Shown one piece after another: positions 45,680 to 58,200 of a stretch of 64,000 nt of DNA. This DNA is from Pyrrhoderma lamaoense. Its lineage: Eukaryota; Basidiomycota; Agaricomycetes; Hymenochaetales; Hymenochaetaceae. The DNA lies in assembly GCA_002794735.1 (NCBI GenBank), contig NBAZ01000034.1:62001-126000 (forward strand). Direction: 5' to 3'. The translations under genes and the position numbers were made by a program. The notes under the pieces are model-generated. The model was given only the letters and a program-made list of their open reading frames with translations, ran no database searches and was not told the origin of the DNA. How positions within the stretch are numbered: the stretch's first letter is position 1; each line of letters begins with the position of its first letter.

Positions 45680-46294
45680 GGGTAGGCTGTATCAAGGGAT
45701 AGTTCCTTAGAGATTAGGGAGAACCGCTTTGCCCCTCTCTAAAAAAGTATTTCCTATATTTATATCTTTAAGAGTTGGTGCTCCTTTGCTTCCTACCATG
45801 TCTTATTAATGCCGGTAATCATATATTTTTGTATCATGCCTTGTACCCTGTATCTCTGATACATGATCATAATTCTCATTATGAGACAGAAGTTCACCCA
45901 ATCCTCTATTGGGCTAGTAAACTTACTATGAATTCCGATCAGATTTATAATAGTGACTCGACATGACGCATTAATGACTCGACGCGTTGAACAAAGGATT
46001 TCGCAACACATAAACTTAGTCATAGAATTATAGATGACTTACTGGCACGATCATTTCTTTACCACGTGACCCCATCGATGAAACGAGCGGACACTAAAAA
46101 GGGATGACGACGCTCCTTCTTGGAGACCATCCCCCACATTCTATCAAAAGTTGATTTCAAAGTATGAAAGCATCGATGCTTGTGATACTCATAGGCAGAG
46201 CTGACCATGTAGCCGTAATTTCGAACATCTTGCAACCTCACTTTTGGACAAAGCATGAGGATTGTCTTTGTGTTCGTAATAAGCATTCATGGAG
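45680..46294. other. Intergenic region
   Basis: About 600 nt containing the copy 6 promoter and the 3' flank of the degraded zinc-finger locus. Nothing else is supported. Confidence 0.45.
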
Positions 46295-47000
46295 TTAATC
46301 TCGCTTTTGACATTTTCGTTTCTTGTACTTTATTTCGAAATGTGACCCCGTTGAAAAGTGAGGGCACTCTGGGCACTGTAACGTTATCATATGTGTGGCC
46401 ATGTGCCGGTTTATTATCGATGTCAGGAACGACTTATCCACGTTCTTGAGATCTTTATACGGCCACCTGCACTTTTTACATCTCCATTTTCTGAGCCTTT
46501 CGACTCCGTAGGCGGAGTATGATGCCTCAGACACTCGTGGATGTCGTTGAGGAGTGGATTCTAGTCCTACACCTGCAAGACTTTGATCCATTCTGATGTT
46601 CCTATCAGATTCAATAAAGTCCGCATCCGTGGCTTTCACAGAAACACTGATACGGAGGTCAGAAAGGTAGTCCTTGAGCTGATTAATTACTGGCGAAAGT
46701 TTGCCCAGAAACTGCAAATTCTGACGAAATTTTGCTCAGAAACTGCGAGGAGAAGAACCCTTCTGTACAAAATGTATGCTTGATTGAAGCACACGACTTG
46801 TGCATAACTTTGCTCTCCCCGCAGTCCTGTACCATAAAGTATCGCCTAACAGGCTTTCTTTTATATGGAAGAGGTCGTCCTCCACCCATACGCTTTGGGG
46901 CTGCTTGCGCGAAATCTTATTGGGGACTTTTCCGCTCACTTCACGCCCTCTACACTCTCTACTTCCTCGCCGTTCATGTCCCACGAGAAAAGGGAGAGGA
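46295..47000 (-). pseudogene. Degraded paralogue of the 38.3-kb zinc-finger gene
   Basis: The 3' part reads SVERLRKW-type sequence, WRCKKCRWPYKDLKNVDKSF, LTSIINRHMATH and LQCPECPHFSTGSHF. This closely matches both fingers of the 38.3-kb gene, but the last His pair and basic tail are replaced by a frame ending KYKKRKCQKRD. The 5' part carries VWVEDDLFHIKESLLGD and TAGRAKL, matching GWVEDDLFNILGGQLGD and TAGRAKL. The N-terminal domain and GA-rich linker are not recognisable, and the parts lie in different frames. An intervening segment (LSDLRISVSVKATDADFIES) is unique to this copy. The family appears lineage-specific; expression is uncertain. Confidence 0.55.
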
Positions 47001-49341
47001 GAAAAGTGCGGAAGAAAGAAAACTCCTTTCTTTTTCTACTTTCTTAACTGTCGCATCTTTCTCAGCTGCATAGAAATTAATGTCAATGTTCGTCAGTCGC
47101 GTAGTAGGATAACTCTCTCTATCGTCCAAACAACACCATAGAATATCATTTTTGTACTAAGCACTGATGCTACTATCACTCAATGTGATTGGTTAAGAAT
47201 TGATCAGTAATAATGATAGTCGATTTGAGTATCACATCAAGTTAACATGCATAAATGTCAACCAAGAACTCCACAGCACTTGAACCTTATTGATAATTAT
47301 TATCTTTCATTACTCATACTATTCAGTTTCTTCGTACATTGAACATATTGATTGTAAAGAAGGAAAATCGACTTTACAGCAGTTACCGGTGCTATGTAGA
47401 ATATACAAATTTTTTGAATCTATCCTTACGGTATCCCGACTTTTGCATTAACAGCATGTATCAGAATTCTTTTAATTGACGCGTGAGGCCTTTAAGCTTC
47501 TGTATGCATGCATATTAAAAACTTAGGTTAATGCAAATAACTTCAACTTTAAGTTGCAAACAGATAAAAAAGGCGAGCTACGTATAGAGTTCTACCTCAA
47601 CTCTGAATTGTCTTATGTGCCTTTGTGTTTTAACCTATAAACCTTTCAGCTAAGATATTATAAACAAGACTAAGTTATCTATACGCACGCATATGTTACC
47701 CTTCACTGATGTATCATTGTATACAAATTATCGGAACCACATGCAGTAGATCCCTCGTCGAGCCACTGTATTTGGGAGTGTTAAGACTCTTTAGTATAAG
47801 TTTATACTCGAGCATTGATGTTAATATCAGGTTGCTACCTTTGGGCCAAATTCGAAGAAGATCGCTCATAAAAAGGAGACACTGAGGCTTATTAGCCCTT
47901 GTACAACTGGGTTCATTTGTGAATAAACTAGTTATTATAACGGCACGTGGATAGGCTCTAGTGACAAAGTAGGTAAGGGGCTCATATAATATATGGATAA
48001 ATCAGGTCGTATGATTACTACTATGATACAATATCCAAATTAACAGATGGAAGAAAAGTTAACCCTAGCGTTAAAGGCCGAGATCATCACTTCCGGAGAA
48101 TAAGGCATATGATAAAAAAAGAAGTACTGGTATAACATATTTGAAGGATGTAGTGTTCTTATAGTAGCTTCTTGGATCTATTTCCGGGGTATTCTAAGAC
48201 TTTTGTTATCTAGATAAGTTTCACTGTGAACGGTGACGAACGGTGTCAAGCATTATCTGAGGTTTTGGAGTAGACCGAGCCCTTGGAAATTTCCCGTTAA
48301 TCAAGAGCTTTGAAATATAGTGGATAGGATTTGAACACGTACTAGACTGATGTGGGAAAGCATCACTGCTATTTTTAAAGATTTTGCGTCTTCGGTCCTC
48401 GTTCTTGTTGTAATGCATGCGGGGCCAATCTTCAGCAGGAGAAGAGAATGTCACAGAGTGTCTGTTCTTACTCTCGAGACTCTTCCTTCGGAATAAGCAG
48501 GAACTACGATAACCCATACATACACTCATATTCCGATAGGCGCCAACATCGGATGAAAGATAGTCAGCAACATGTACAGGGGGTACAGCTGACTTGAGGG
48601 TAAAAAAACAGGGTATGCTCGAATTTCCGAGAAGCCGTGACGGAGGAGTTTATAACATAAAAAAGATAGCGTATCAAGCAATCTAGACGAACCCAAGAAG
48701 AATGAAAGCCCTAGTCATTCCGCAAGGTGCCATCATAATCACGTTTGCATAGGAAGCCAAGCGTGAGACTAAGAGATGCATTGGAAAGATGTATGTGAAT
48801 AGGATGAATGAAACTGAATTGAAGAAGTGATGGTCGTGTCCACGGGACGTACGAAGAGCGGACCAAATTGACCACCTGAGCACACAAAGAAATGGATGGC
48901 ATAGATACGCCCAGAATCAGGAAAAGCAGCCGCAGCCAAACCGTTTTGGATTAACCCTAAGTATGGAACGTATCAAATTGGCATACAAAATTAGTGAATG
49001 TGCAAATTGACATACGAAGCACTAATAGATGCCATCTTGTTTGTTCGCTCATCGGTCACTGCTGATCACGATTTTATGAAGTGTGCCACGTGATATAGAT
49101 CTAGTTATGACAAATATGACATAATATATACGTTCCAGCCAATCGAATTGCTCAGATTACCGTGGGAATGACGTCAAATACCCAAAGATGAGAGGTAAGC
49201 TACTCCGGAGGGGTCAGCAAAGAAGAGCGTGACTGCACTCTAAGATTCATATATAATCTCTAAAAACCATGGTTTCTGTTAAGATCCCCTATCACCTTCC
49301 CGCTCTTTGTATCTCCGCGTACTGCCTTTGAAATCTTGAGA
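47001..49341. other. AT-rich intergenic region upstream of catalase
   Basis: About 2.3 kb. A 102-codon open frame at 48221-48529 (-) and two overlapping ones at 48683-48902 (-) have natural-looking composition but no recognised domain or consistent splice model. A TATATAA box at 49250-49256 and an ATG with strong ACCATGG context at 49269 precede the catalase start. Confidence 0.45.
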
Positions 49342-51115
49342 ATGCCGTCTGCGCAAGTATTTAATCAAAAGGACGAGGCTGTTTATACGACCTCCAACGG
49401 CGCACCAGTCGCAGAACCATACGCGGCTGAACGTGTTGGGAGTATCGGTCCTTTACTTCTCCAGGGTGAGCTATATGCTACGTATCTTATGACAAGATGC
49501 GCTTTATGATAACGTTTATTACTCTTAAGACTTTCATCACATTGATCTCCTCGCTCATTTTGACCGGGAGCGTATTCCAGAACGGGTTGTCCACGCTAAG
49601 GGTGCCGGAGCTCATGGAACGTTTGAGGTTACGCATGATATCTCTGATCTAACGTGTGCCAAACTCTTTTCAAAAGTCGGCAACAAGGCCAGAGCAACTA
49701 TACGATTTTCCACAGTCGGAGGTGAAAGCGGCTCAGCAGACACCGCCCGTGACCCTCGAGGGTTTGCTATAAAACTGAGAACGGAGGAAGGTAACCTTGA
49801 CTGGGTATTCAACAATACCCCCGTCTTCTTTATTCGTGATCCTGCCAAGTTCCCACATTTTATCCATACTCAAAAGAGAGATCCCCAGACGCACTTAAAA
49901 GATGCTGACATGTTCTGGGTATGTTAACATTGATGGTTGCCCCGCAGTATATTGATCCATTCCTCGCTTTTAATATAGGATTACTTATCACAAAACCCCG
50001 AGTCGATTCACCAAGTGATGATTCTCTTCTCTGATCGTGGTACACCCGATGGTTACCATCGTATGCACGGTTATTCTGGTCATACCCTTAAATTTGTAAA
50101 TGCTGCTGGTGAATTCCACTATGTGCAGGTTCATGTTCGCGCGGACGGAGGATTCAAGACCTTAACTGACTCGCAGGCCGGTGAGCTTGCAGGTTCGAAC
50201 CCCGATTACGGTATTGAAGAACTGTTCAATGCAATTGAAAAGAAGGAATACCCAAGTTGGACTGTTTACGTGCAGACCATGACTGCACAACAAGCGGAGA
50301 ACTTTAGATACAACATTCTTGATCTTACCAAAGTTTGGCCTCATAAAGATTTCCCGCTTCGCCCCATCGGGAAACTCCGTTTGGACGAGAATGCACAGAA
50401 TTACTTCGCTGAGATTGAACAAGCCGCCTTCTCCCCAAGTCACATGGTGCCAGGAATCGAGCCCTCAGCTGACCCCGTCCTACAAAGCCGATTATTCTCA
50501 TACCCAGATACTCACAGACACAGACTTGGACCGAACTACCAACAACTACCGGTGAATGCACCGATTGTCCCAGTTGCAAACTTCCAACGAGATGGTTATG
50601 GAACGTTCGTCAGCCAAGGTTCAAGGCCGAACTATCAGAGTAGTATTCAGCCACTGACGTACAAGAAGAAGCCATATGCCGGTGTCAAACACGAGGAGTT
50701 CCTTGGACATGCTCAAGCCCATCTCAGTGAAATCACTGAACGTGAGTGCTCATATTTCATGCAATTCCTAATAGTGCTAAATCATAACATTTTTAGTCGA
50801 TTTTGAGCAACCACGTGCCCTTTACCAAAAAGTAATGAGTGATGAGGACCGTGATCATCTCGTTGGCAATTTTGCTGGACATATGAAGGGTATCAAGAGC
50901 AAGGAGGTTTTGAACCGTCAACGTACGTCCTTTCCCTAACGTTTTCATCCCGTTATCTGACGATTTGTGATTTGGAAATAGTTTCCGTATTCGCTGCAGT
51001 AGATCAAACACTCGCGGACCGAGTTGCAAAAGCTATTGGAGTACCATCAGTCGCACCACTCAAGGTGAAGCCCGCACCAGAAGCTATACGATTCAAGTAC
51101 AGAGCTACTGCATAA
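49342..51115 (+). CDS. Catalase (small-subunit type)
   Basis: Haem catalase converting hydrogen peroxide to water and oxygen, 511 aa. Exons: 49342-49465, 49530-49918, 49979-50741, 50797-50922, 50982-51115, 1536 nt, all GT-AG and in phase. Catalytic His lies in [19 protein letters not shown]. The distal Asn is in [20 protein letters not shown], and the proximal haem-ligand Tyr is in the [17 protein letters not shown] signature. Also present are [10 protein letters not shown] and [20 protein letters not shown]. Length fits the roughly 500-residue clade 3 enzymes rather than the 700-residue large-subunit form. The C-terminus ATA is not a canonical SKL-type peroxisomal signal, so peroxisomal or cytosolic location is open. 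No frameshift. Confidence 0.95.
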
Positions 51116-51636
51116 GCACTGGAGGGCAGACGAAAAGAACATAAGTGAAAATGAATAAGCTTATAGTGGTAACCTTTCGAAACGCGAAAGTCTTTGTACT
51201 AAATACTTACCTTGTTGACTCACGTGTACTATTTGTAAAGCAAAGCATCTGTAAAACAAACTCAAATGTGGATTGTCTGTACTTTTTTGTTGTACTTATC
51301 TTTGGATGGTTTTGAATATACGTAGAGAATGACTGTTCACTGTATGATTTTCTATCCCGATCCTGTTCCAGATGAAAAACTGAAGGTGTAAAAAAAACGG
51401 TTTAACCATTCCAAGAAAGGTAAGAGTTGCAACGAAAACAATACAAGATTACTAGACAATCCCTATGGGTATCTTTTTGCTCTTCATATATTTCAATATT
51501 AGGATAAGTGATTCTCCAAGAAAGAACAATTGAGTTCAAAATAAACGGAATAAAACAAAAAAAAACAGAGGGATATATACTTCATAAAGGTTAGAAATGT
51601 GGATGTGTGACAGGGGAGAAAAGTGAAGCATCGTTT
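51116..51636. other. Convergent intergenic region
   Basis: About 520 nt of 3' flanks of catalase (+) and the Ser-rich gene (-). AT-rich, no gene. Confidence 0.5.
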
Positions 51637-53617
51637 TCAGTCGTACGCTCTGCAGATTTTCTCGAGTTCCTCCTCGTCAATACCCATGTCAAAGTCGGTG
51701 GAGCTGAAGCTCACATCCCCCTCTCCAGGAGAAGAGCTCGACTGTAAGCTATTCCTTCGAGATCTCGTACAGCCATTGTTATCTTCTTTGGGGTGAGAAT
51801 ACGCTGAATATGATTCTGAAACCTTCTTTGACATCGGTCCTCCGATGAATTCTCGGTCTCAGTCGATTTAGAATGAGACAAAGCAGACGAGATAGGCGAA
51901 TCCAATTTTGCCATTGATAAGGCTGAATCAATGCTAGTTGAAGTCGAAATTTTACTCCTAGAGCTTTTCGACGACTCTGATACAGGAGAATCTGTTGAGG
52001 ATGAACACTGGGAGTTACTTTTCTCAACTCTCATCTTATTCGCTGCTTCCAAATTTGAGTTTGAGGGACCGAGACCGACTTTACCTGGCATTCGAGCAAG
52101 AGGCGGTTTAAACTGTTTTGTCTTTGTAGGAAGTGGACCAGAAATACCAGATGCGGACACTGTCGTATTTTGGCTGTTAATCAGGCGGCGCATACCTAGA
52201 GCAGGAGGCCCACCCACTTGGCCACCATTGTAGCGGTGGGAATTAGGGATGACAATGGGCTTGGCACGACGTCGGGCCTCAGAATTGGGATATGCCTCAC
52301 TTGTTGGAAAGAGGATAGGCGACGTAGAATCGTTAAGGATAGAAGGGTACTGCTTCTCAGGAGTCAATCCGTCACAATATGGAACAGTTATACGACTTGA
52401 GGGTGGTATCACTTTAGGGGAAGTGTTGCTGGATGCTGAGAGTAGTATATCACTAGTGAAGTCTTTAGCTGGAGATGTTCTAGAGTCATTATTTGACAAG
52501 GAGGAAATGCTTGAACCCGAAATCAATTGTGTTGGCGCAGTAGAACTAGTAGGAGTTGAAAGATTGTTATCAAGTTTTTTATGTTCAAATGTAGGAGCCT
52601 TCGATACTCTATCCTCTGGAGCTTTTCTATGCAGAATGCTTGCAGACGAAGATAAACTCAGATTTCCTCGTGACTCATGCCTAGAGAGTATCGAAGGAGT
52701 AGAGGGATAATGTTGAGAACTACCATCTTCAAAGACGTCAGACGCGTCCTTCCCCGCTAATCCTTGCACAATCCGCTCTTAAGCCCAAGGTCTGGAGCTG
52801 CCATTTGGGTAACACATTCCTCTAGATTCCTCTCTTTTCTTTTCCTGATCCGGGAATATTTTTCAGTTTCTTTTTCTCTTATACGTTCCAATGTACGCTC
52901 TTCCACTTTCTCGGCTATACGTTGTATTAGAGCCATGATGATTGGAGAATCAGGGGGAACATTGAGATCAATCTTCGGCGATAACATAGTTCCAGTAGAG
53001 CTTGACTGGGTTGACAGCGGAATAGATGGTTGCTCCGATTTTTGCACGGTTTCCTCCGTGTCTTGATTGCAGCCATATGTCAAGCGTCTTTTGCATGAAC
53101 GACTCGTACGAGCTGATGAGTCTGATGCAGCAAACCAGCCTTTTGAGTTGTATCTAATGCTGTCTTCAGAAGCTAAATTATAGATGCAAAGAACAGCCAT
53201 CAGCATAAACGAAGTTATTTACTTTTTAAAGAGTTATAGATGTGTTCAACTCGGATGGCGGAGGCTTAGTAGGGACATAGAAAAAATAAGAGACGTACAA
53301 TCCTGTGTGTCTATCGACAGTAATCTTTGAAGAGGACCACACGGGTTCTGGGTAGCTTGCCAAAGTATTTCCCTCGACGCGTTTGTATCGGCGTCTTTCG
53401 TATCTCCATCCTCAACGACGCTTGTATCATCATTTTTGAATCCACTGTTATCATCCATTTCCTCTTCAAGACATGCAGCGTCGTAGCAGAACCAGGTTTT
53501 TTTCTCACAAGAGTGTATATGTTTATGCTCTTGGGGCCGCGTGTATGAGCAGCTAGCTTTCAGTGTTGAAGGACCACCGCCAGCCGTGACACTCGTTGAA
53601 CTCACTGGTTTGGCCAT
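51637..53617 (-). CDS. Ser-rich hypothetical protein (two frameshifts)
   Basis: About 618 aa from exons 53299-53617 and 51637-53172. Exon 1 (MAKPVSSTSVTAGGGPSTLK) contains four or five Cys/His-bearing residues (ASCSYTRPQEHKHIHSCEKK, WFCYDAACLEE). Exon 2 has a short basic patch (SRSCKRRLTYG), a probable helix rich in charge (ALIQRIAEKVEERTLERIRE) and a long Ser/Thr/Pro-rich disordered region (FPTSEAYPNSEARRRAKPIV, KQFKPPLARMPGKVGLG). The C-terminus is acidic (DFDMGIDEEELEKICRAYD). One base is missing near 52780 (in a G pair before IVQGLAGKD) and one near 51832 (before MSKKVSESYS). I recognise no family; a nuclear or signalling regulator is possible but unproven. Confidence 0.6.
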
Positions 53618-55249
53618 TTTATTATCGGAGAAAGTCCTTTGTTACCCTTCCTCTTTATTTCGGAACGATGTAGCTTGCTTTCACGTTCATTAATATAATG
53701 AGATAGATAGATAAAGACCTTACAAAACACTCCTTTGTGGTGAAAACACAAGTACAATGTAGTCTCATTGATCAGCCTCTTGCTTACTAATCAAATATCT
53801 TTGAACTCAAATCATATTGTCATCGCGTCGTTAATTAAATTTAGCGTGTTACTCAGGTAAAAGGACATATTCTTAATTGACATAGAACGTCTATCTAGCA
53901 GGGTAGGAAAGCCGGAAGTGATTACTCTTAGAATGGCCGAAGGGTCTGAGTATAGTTTTAGCCAAAGACTCAAAAAGCTAGGTAAATGACTTGGCTTTTC
54001 TATATTTTTGGATTGATCAAAAACAATTTCAAGAGTCAAATACCCTTGCAATCGTGTTGGATTACCTGATCTTGAGTATCTGTGAAAGCTTTGGTACAAC
54101 AAGAGGCGTCAAAACTGTTTTGATTGGAGAGAACAAACGATATGAGACAGAACAAATCAAAGATAACACCATCTTATTGTCTGCGATGAACTAGCTACGG
54201 CTTTATATGCCCACCGTATTCACGTTAAAATAGTTTCATTTACCCTACTTAGCTGTTGATAATGTTGATAATTGTCTTGACAAGGATCACACAGAAGAGA
54301 ACACTCCCTCTAGAATTATCTGTTGGCAAGTATTTCTTTCGTCAAAAACTTCCTTCGAGTCTTCAAGGAACCGTTTCAAGGGAAGATATAATATCGCAAG
54401 AACCCAAGTATTCATTAAAAGGTCCATCACTTCGGATAGAGACGATACATACAGTTCACAAAAGGAGACAGAAGTAAAACTTGTAAAATAAATAAAAGCG
54501 GATAACAGCACTTGGTTACACCAGGTACTCATGATGGTACTGTGCGATACCAACAGACCTCTCCACTTTTCTAGATTTTAGCTATACTTTCCATTAAAAT
54601 ACAGTCGCCTACGCTTTAATTCCCGAGCCATGTTTTGAACCGGCCAGATTTTCGGTCAACAATCTTCATATCTACCAATTTTTGAGACTTTCTACTAGTC
54701 GCATGATGAACTACAAAGACTCAATAACACCCTTGTTTTTGTCACTTAGAGAGAACAATGATGATAGTATCCTAAAACAAATACGCATGGGTCCGTAGAT
54801 AAGGACGAAGGTAGAATAAACAAAAGCATGTAACCAACCTTGTATTAGACGCTGTGTACAATAAAGTGTTTCATGTCATAGTATTACTAGTATTAGTAAA
54901 CAATAAAATGTCGCGACCCACGTGACCCGTGATGAGCCCTTCACGTCTTAAACCGTTTCTCAATGAACCACCTTTCGGATTCCTACCACGACATACATCT
55001 TTCCACTTTCTCAACTTCACTCACATTTGACCTCTCTAGCCTCATAATCCCACTGGACCACTCTCCGATACTGCCTTTCTAACACACAGCACTACTTACA
55101 ATTAGTAATATTTTTACTACTACCATCCTACCGAAAGGCGGTGGCTTCGGAAGCCCTTTGTGACAAAATCAATTATTGTTGTCACGCGTATTTAAATACC
55201 CCCCTTTCATTTCTCAGCCTACAGCCATATCTTTCTCAACCTCATCATC
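53618..55249. other. Divergent intergenic region
   Basis: About 1.6 kb between the starts of the Ser-rich gene and the FunK1 kinase. It includes a CACGTGACC E-box-like sequence near 54919. Short open frames here have no support. Confidence 0.45.
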
Positions 55250-58200
55250 ATGGTGACAAAGGCCCAATCAACATCTTCCGATATTTCGTCTACAATGGAA
55301 GTTGTCTCTTCACAGTCTAGTTCTTCTAGCTCCGTTAGAATCTCTGCAACGGAACAGTATGTCGCTAGGTCTAAAAATGCATCTTTGGATGCTAATGATA
55401 AAGAAAACCCAATCGCGTATACAGAGTTGGGTGGAAGCGGTCGGTTCATCATCAATAAGCTCCATACTACATTAACTAATCATAATGATAGATACATACT
55501 ATTCCGAGGAGGATGAGGATTCCTCCCTAGAGAATAGCTCCGGTGTAGATGAAGATGACTGGGAAGAGGAAGAGGAAGAGGAGGAGGAAATTACGATACC
55601 ATATGTTGTTGCTCATAAGTTTGAGCCACTCCAGTTCAGCGCACCTTGGGAGTTCAAGTGCCATAAGCAGGATCCGGAACCTCGTCTAGATATTCCAGAA
55701 GATTTTTTCCTCGAGACCACTCCAAGGCACGCTATTCCGCGTCAGACCGGCCGCTTCCTCTTCAAATATATCCTACCCAAACGATTACCGGAGCTCGACA
55801 TTAATAGGATCTTAAAAGAGATAAAATCCAAGGTAGAAGAAGATAGCAAGCCAAAAAGAGGGAGAAAGAAGAAGTATAAGTCCCCGCTCGGTCAAGCTGT
55901 TGAGGCTCTTACACCATTAGACAAGCTCAAAGCTATTCTGGACGCCACCCAAAGAGTGATGCCTTCTACTATATCGCAAACGCTTAGGATTCATGATGTT
56001 GAGAATCTCAAGCTATGGCCTATACCAAAAATACCTCCTCTACCTCCTCTACCAAAACTACCACCCTTGCTGAAACAACCTTCTCCGTCAAAACTACCTT
56101 CTCCGTCAAAATCACGTTCTCCGTCAAAACTATCACCTCTACCAAAACTTCCACCTCTTAGGAGAGACCCGAGTCGAGTATTGGCAAATCTCAAGCTAAA
56201 AAAAAAGCGAGGCCCCCCAAAGAGGACAGTCCTAATGATCCATTCCCCGATGCCATTATGTATCTACGTAATCCCTCTCACCAACCTACAGAAAAAGAAT
56301 TTTGGTGGTTTGATACTGCGGCATGTATCACCATGGCGGATAGCGAAAAAGAATACCCTAAAGTAAGTTTTTATGAGTTATCTTATGGTAGAGCTGGATC
56401 AAGTTTAGTGTATAGGCTATCGAGAAAACTCTACTTTTCATGCAACGCGTGATGGCCATTGATCCTTGCCGCAGGTTCACGTATGGGATATCCCTTACAC
56501 CCTCTTTCATGAATATATGGTTTCATTCGCGAAGCACTCTTACTCTAAGCGGATCGTTCCAATTCAACGAGGTATGTTTGCAGGGATTAACTCTTTTACT
56601 TTACATATACTAAACTAATCGTGATGTTTACTAGCTGAAAGACTTCAAGAAGATTATTAAAGTAATCTCTTCTCTGGTTTACGCTAGTAAAGAGGACCTT
56701 GGGTGGGACCCAACCATTTCTGTTTCTATAAAACCGCTGCCATATACGCGCATTTTCAATTATGAAGTAGCTGGGGAGAAGTTTGAAACAGAGGCAAGTG
56801 AAACAGAGGCAAGCTCCTGGGCATTCATCGGAAGCGGTACTCGACTGTGCAAAGGTCGTAGGATGGAGAATGGCGAGCCTAAAGAGGCGGTAGTTATCAA
56901 AGACTTTTGGCCTGATGATAATACCCCACTTGAGACTCATGTCCGTATGTCTATAATTGATTCCATCCATAATGATAAGGATCGTATATTTGTCGATGAA
57001 CATATTCTAAAGCCAATGTATCATGAAGCTGTCAAAATTGGAAAGCGCGAGGATCACACGAAAGAAAACATACTTCGAGGAGGACAACTTGGCTACGATC
57101 ACTTCTACACAGAACTAGAGGAAGAAGGTAGTTCTTTTGAGAGGAATCAAGACAAAAACATATGGAAGGCTCTCCCTGATCGATATCACTATCGTATTGT
57201 GTATAGAACGGTTACCCCTATTCGCAGGGTTTATGAAAGTCACGATATAATAACCGTCCTGATTGACGTGCTCAAAGGTAAGCCTTTTTACCCATCTAAT
57301 ATCACTAGCTAGACTTACATTTATTAGCTCTTCATATCATACACCTAGAGGACTGGGTTCACGGAGATATTTCCACTGGAAACATATATCTTGATCAGGA
57401 CCCAGATACTGGCATAAAACGAGGGGTGCTTGGATATCTGGAACATTGCAAAGTAGCCATTCGAGGAAATAGATCAGAACGCATAGACGTGAGTATATCA
57501 CATTCGAGTTATTATAAGTTTTTTTTAATCTCACACGACCATCGCAGTTTACACCTGGGTTCGGTGCGGTAGAATTATATCACTCACGTTATCTATTCAC
57601 CTCAAAAGAAAAAAACTATTTTGTGCCCCGTTTGTTCCATTACAACTATCTACATGATATCGAATCACTGTGGTGGACGGCAATTCGGGCAATGATAGAC
57701 TTTGAAGAGAGAAGACGTTCAGGAGGAAGTTACCACGACCCTGAAAATAGGCTGAAAAGAACCAAGGAAGATGCATTCTTGAATGTTGACAAAGACTATC
57801 GCCTTGATTTCTTTGAAAAAGACGGGTTTGATGATCTCGCTTTATTTGTCCCGGAATACTTTGAACCTCTGAGAAAAGCCCTAGAAATAGCTAGAAATGA
57901 GCTACTCAAGTCATATAGGGAAGCAGAAGCTGGAAATTGTAGTCGGATACACCTAGGTAAAGAGAGTAAGCTACATCAAGTTTTCATCGAGGCACTGCAA
58001 GATGCCAAAGCCAGCTCTAAAAACACCGCCGTCATTGATCGCATCCCAGCTGATAATCCTCCTTCTGAAATGGATGACATTACAACTGAGGAAGATTCGG
58101 ATGGTTCCGCATATGATAAGCAACCGCGAAAAAGAAAGGGCTTCGACGAGCATCGCGACACGAACTCTACTTTACCAGCAAAGAAACGTCGTAAAGTGCA

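Noticed and set aside
48221..48902. Three open frames (-) with natural-looking composition
   Set aside because: Could not be joined by consistent splice sites and match no family I know; left unassigned.
49269..49331. 20-codon upstream ORF before catalase with ACCATGG context
   Set aside because: Its ATG is only about 13 nt after the TATATAA box, so it probably lies upstream of the transcription start.
50185..50205. B-box-like GGTTCGAACCCC
   Set aside because: It lies inside the catalase coding sequence with no A-box partner.
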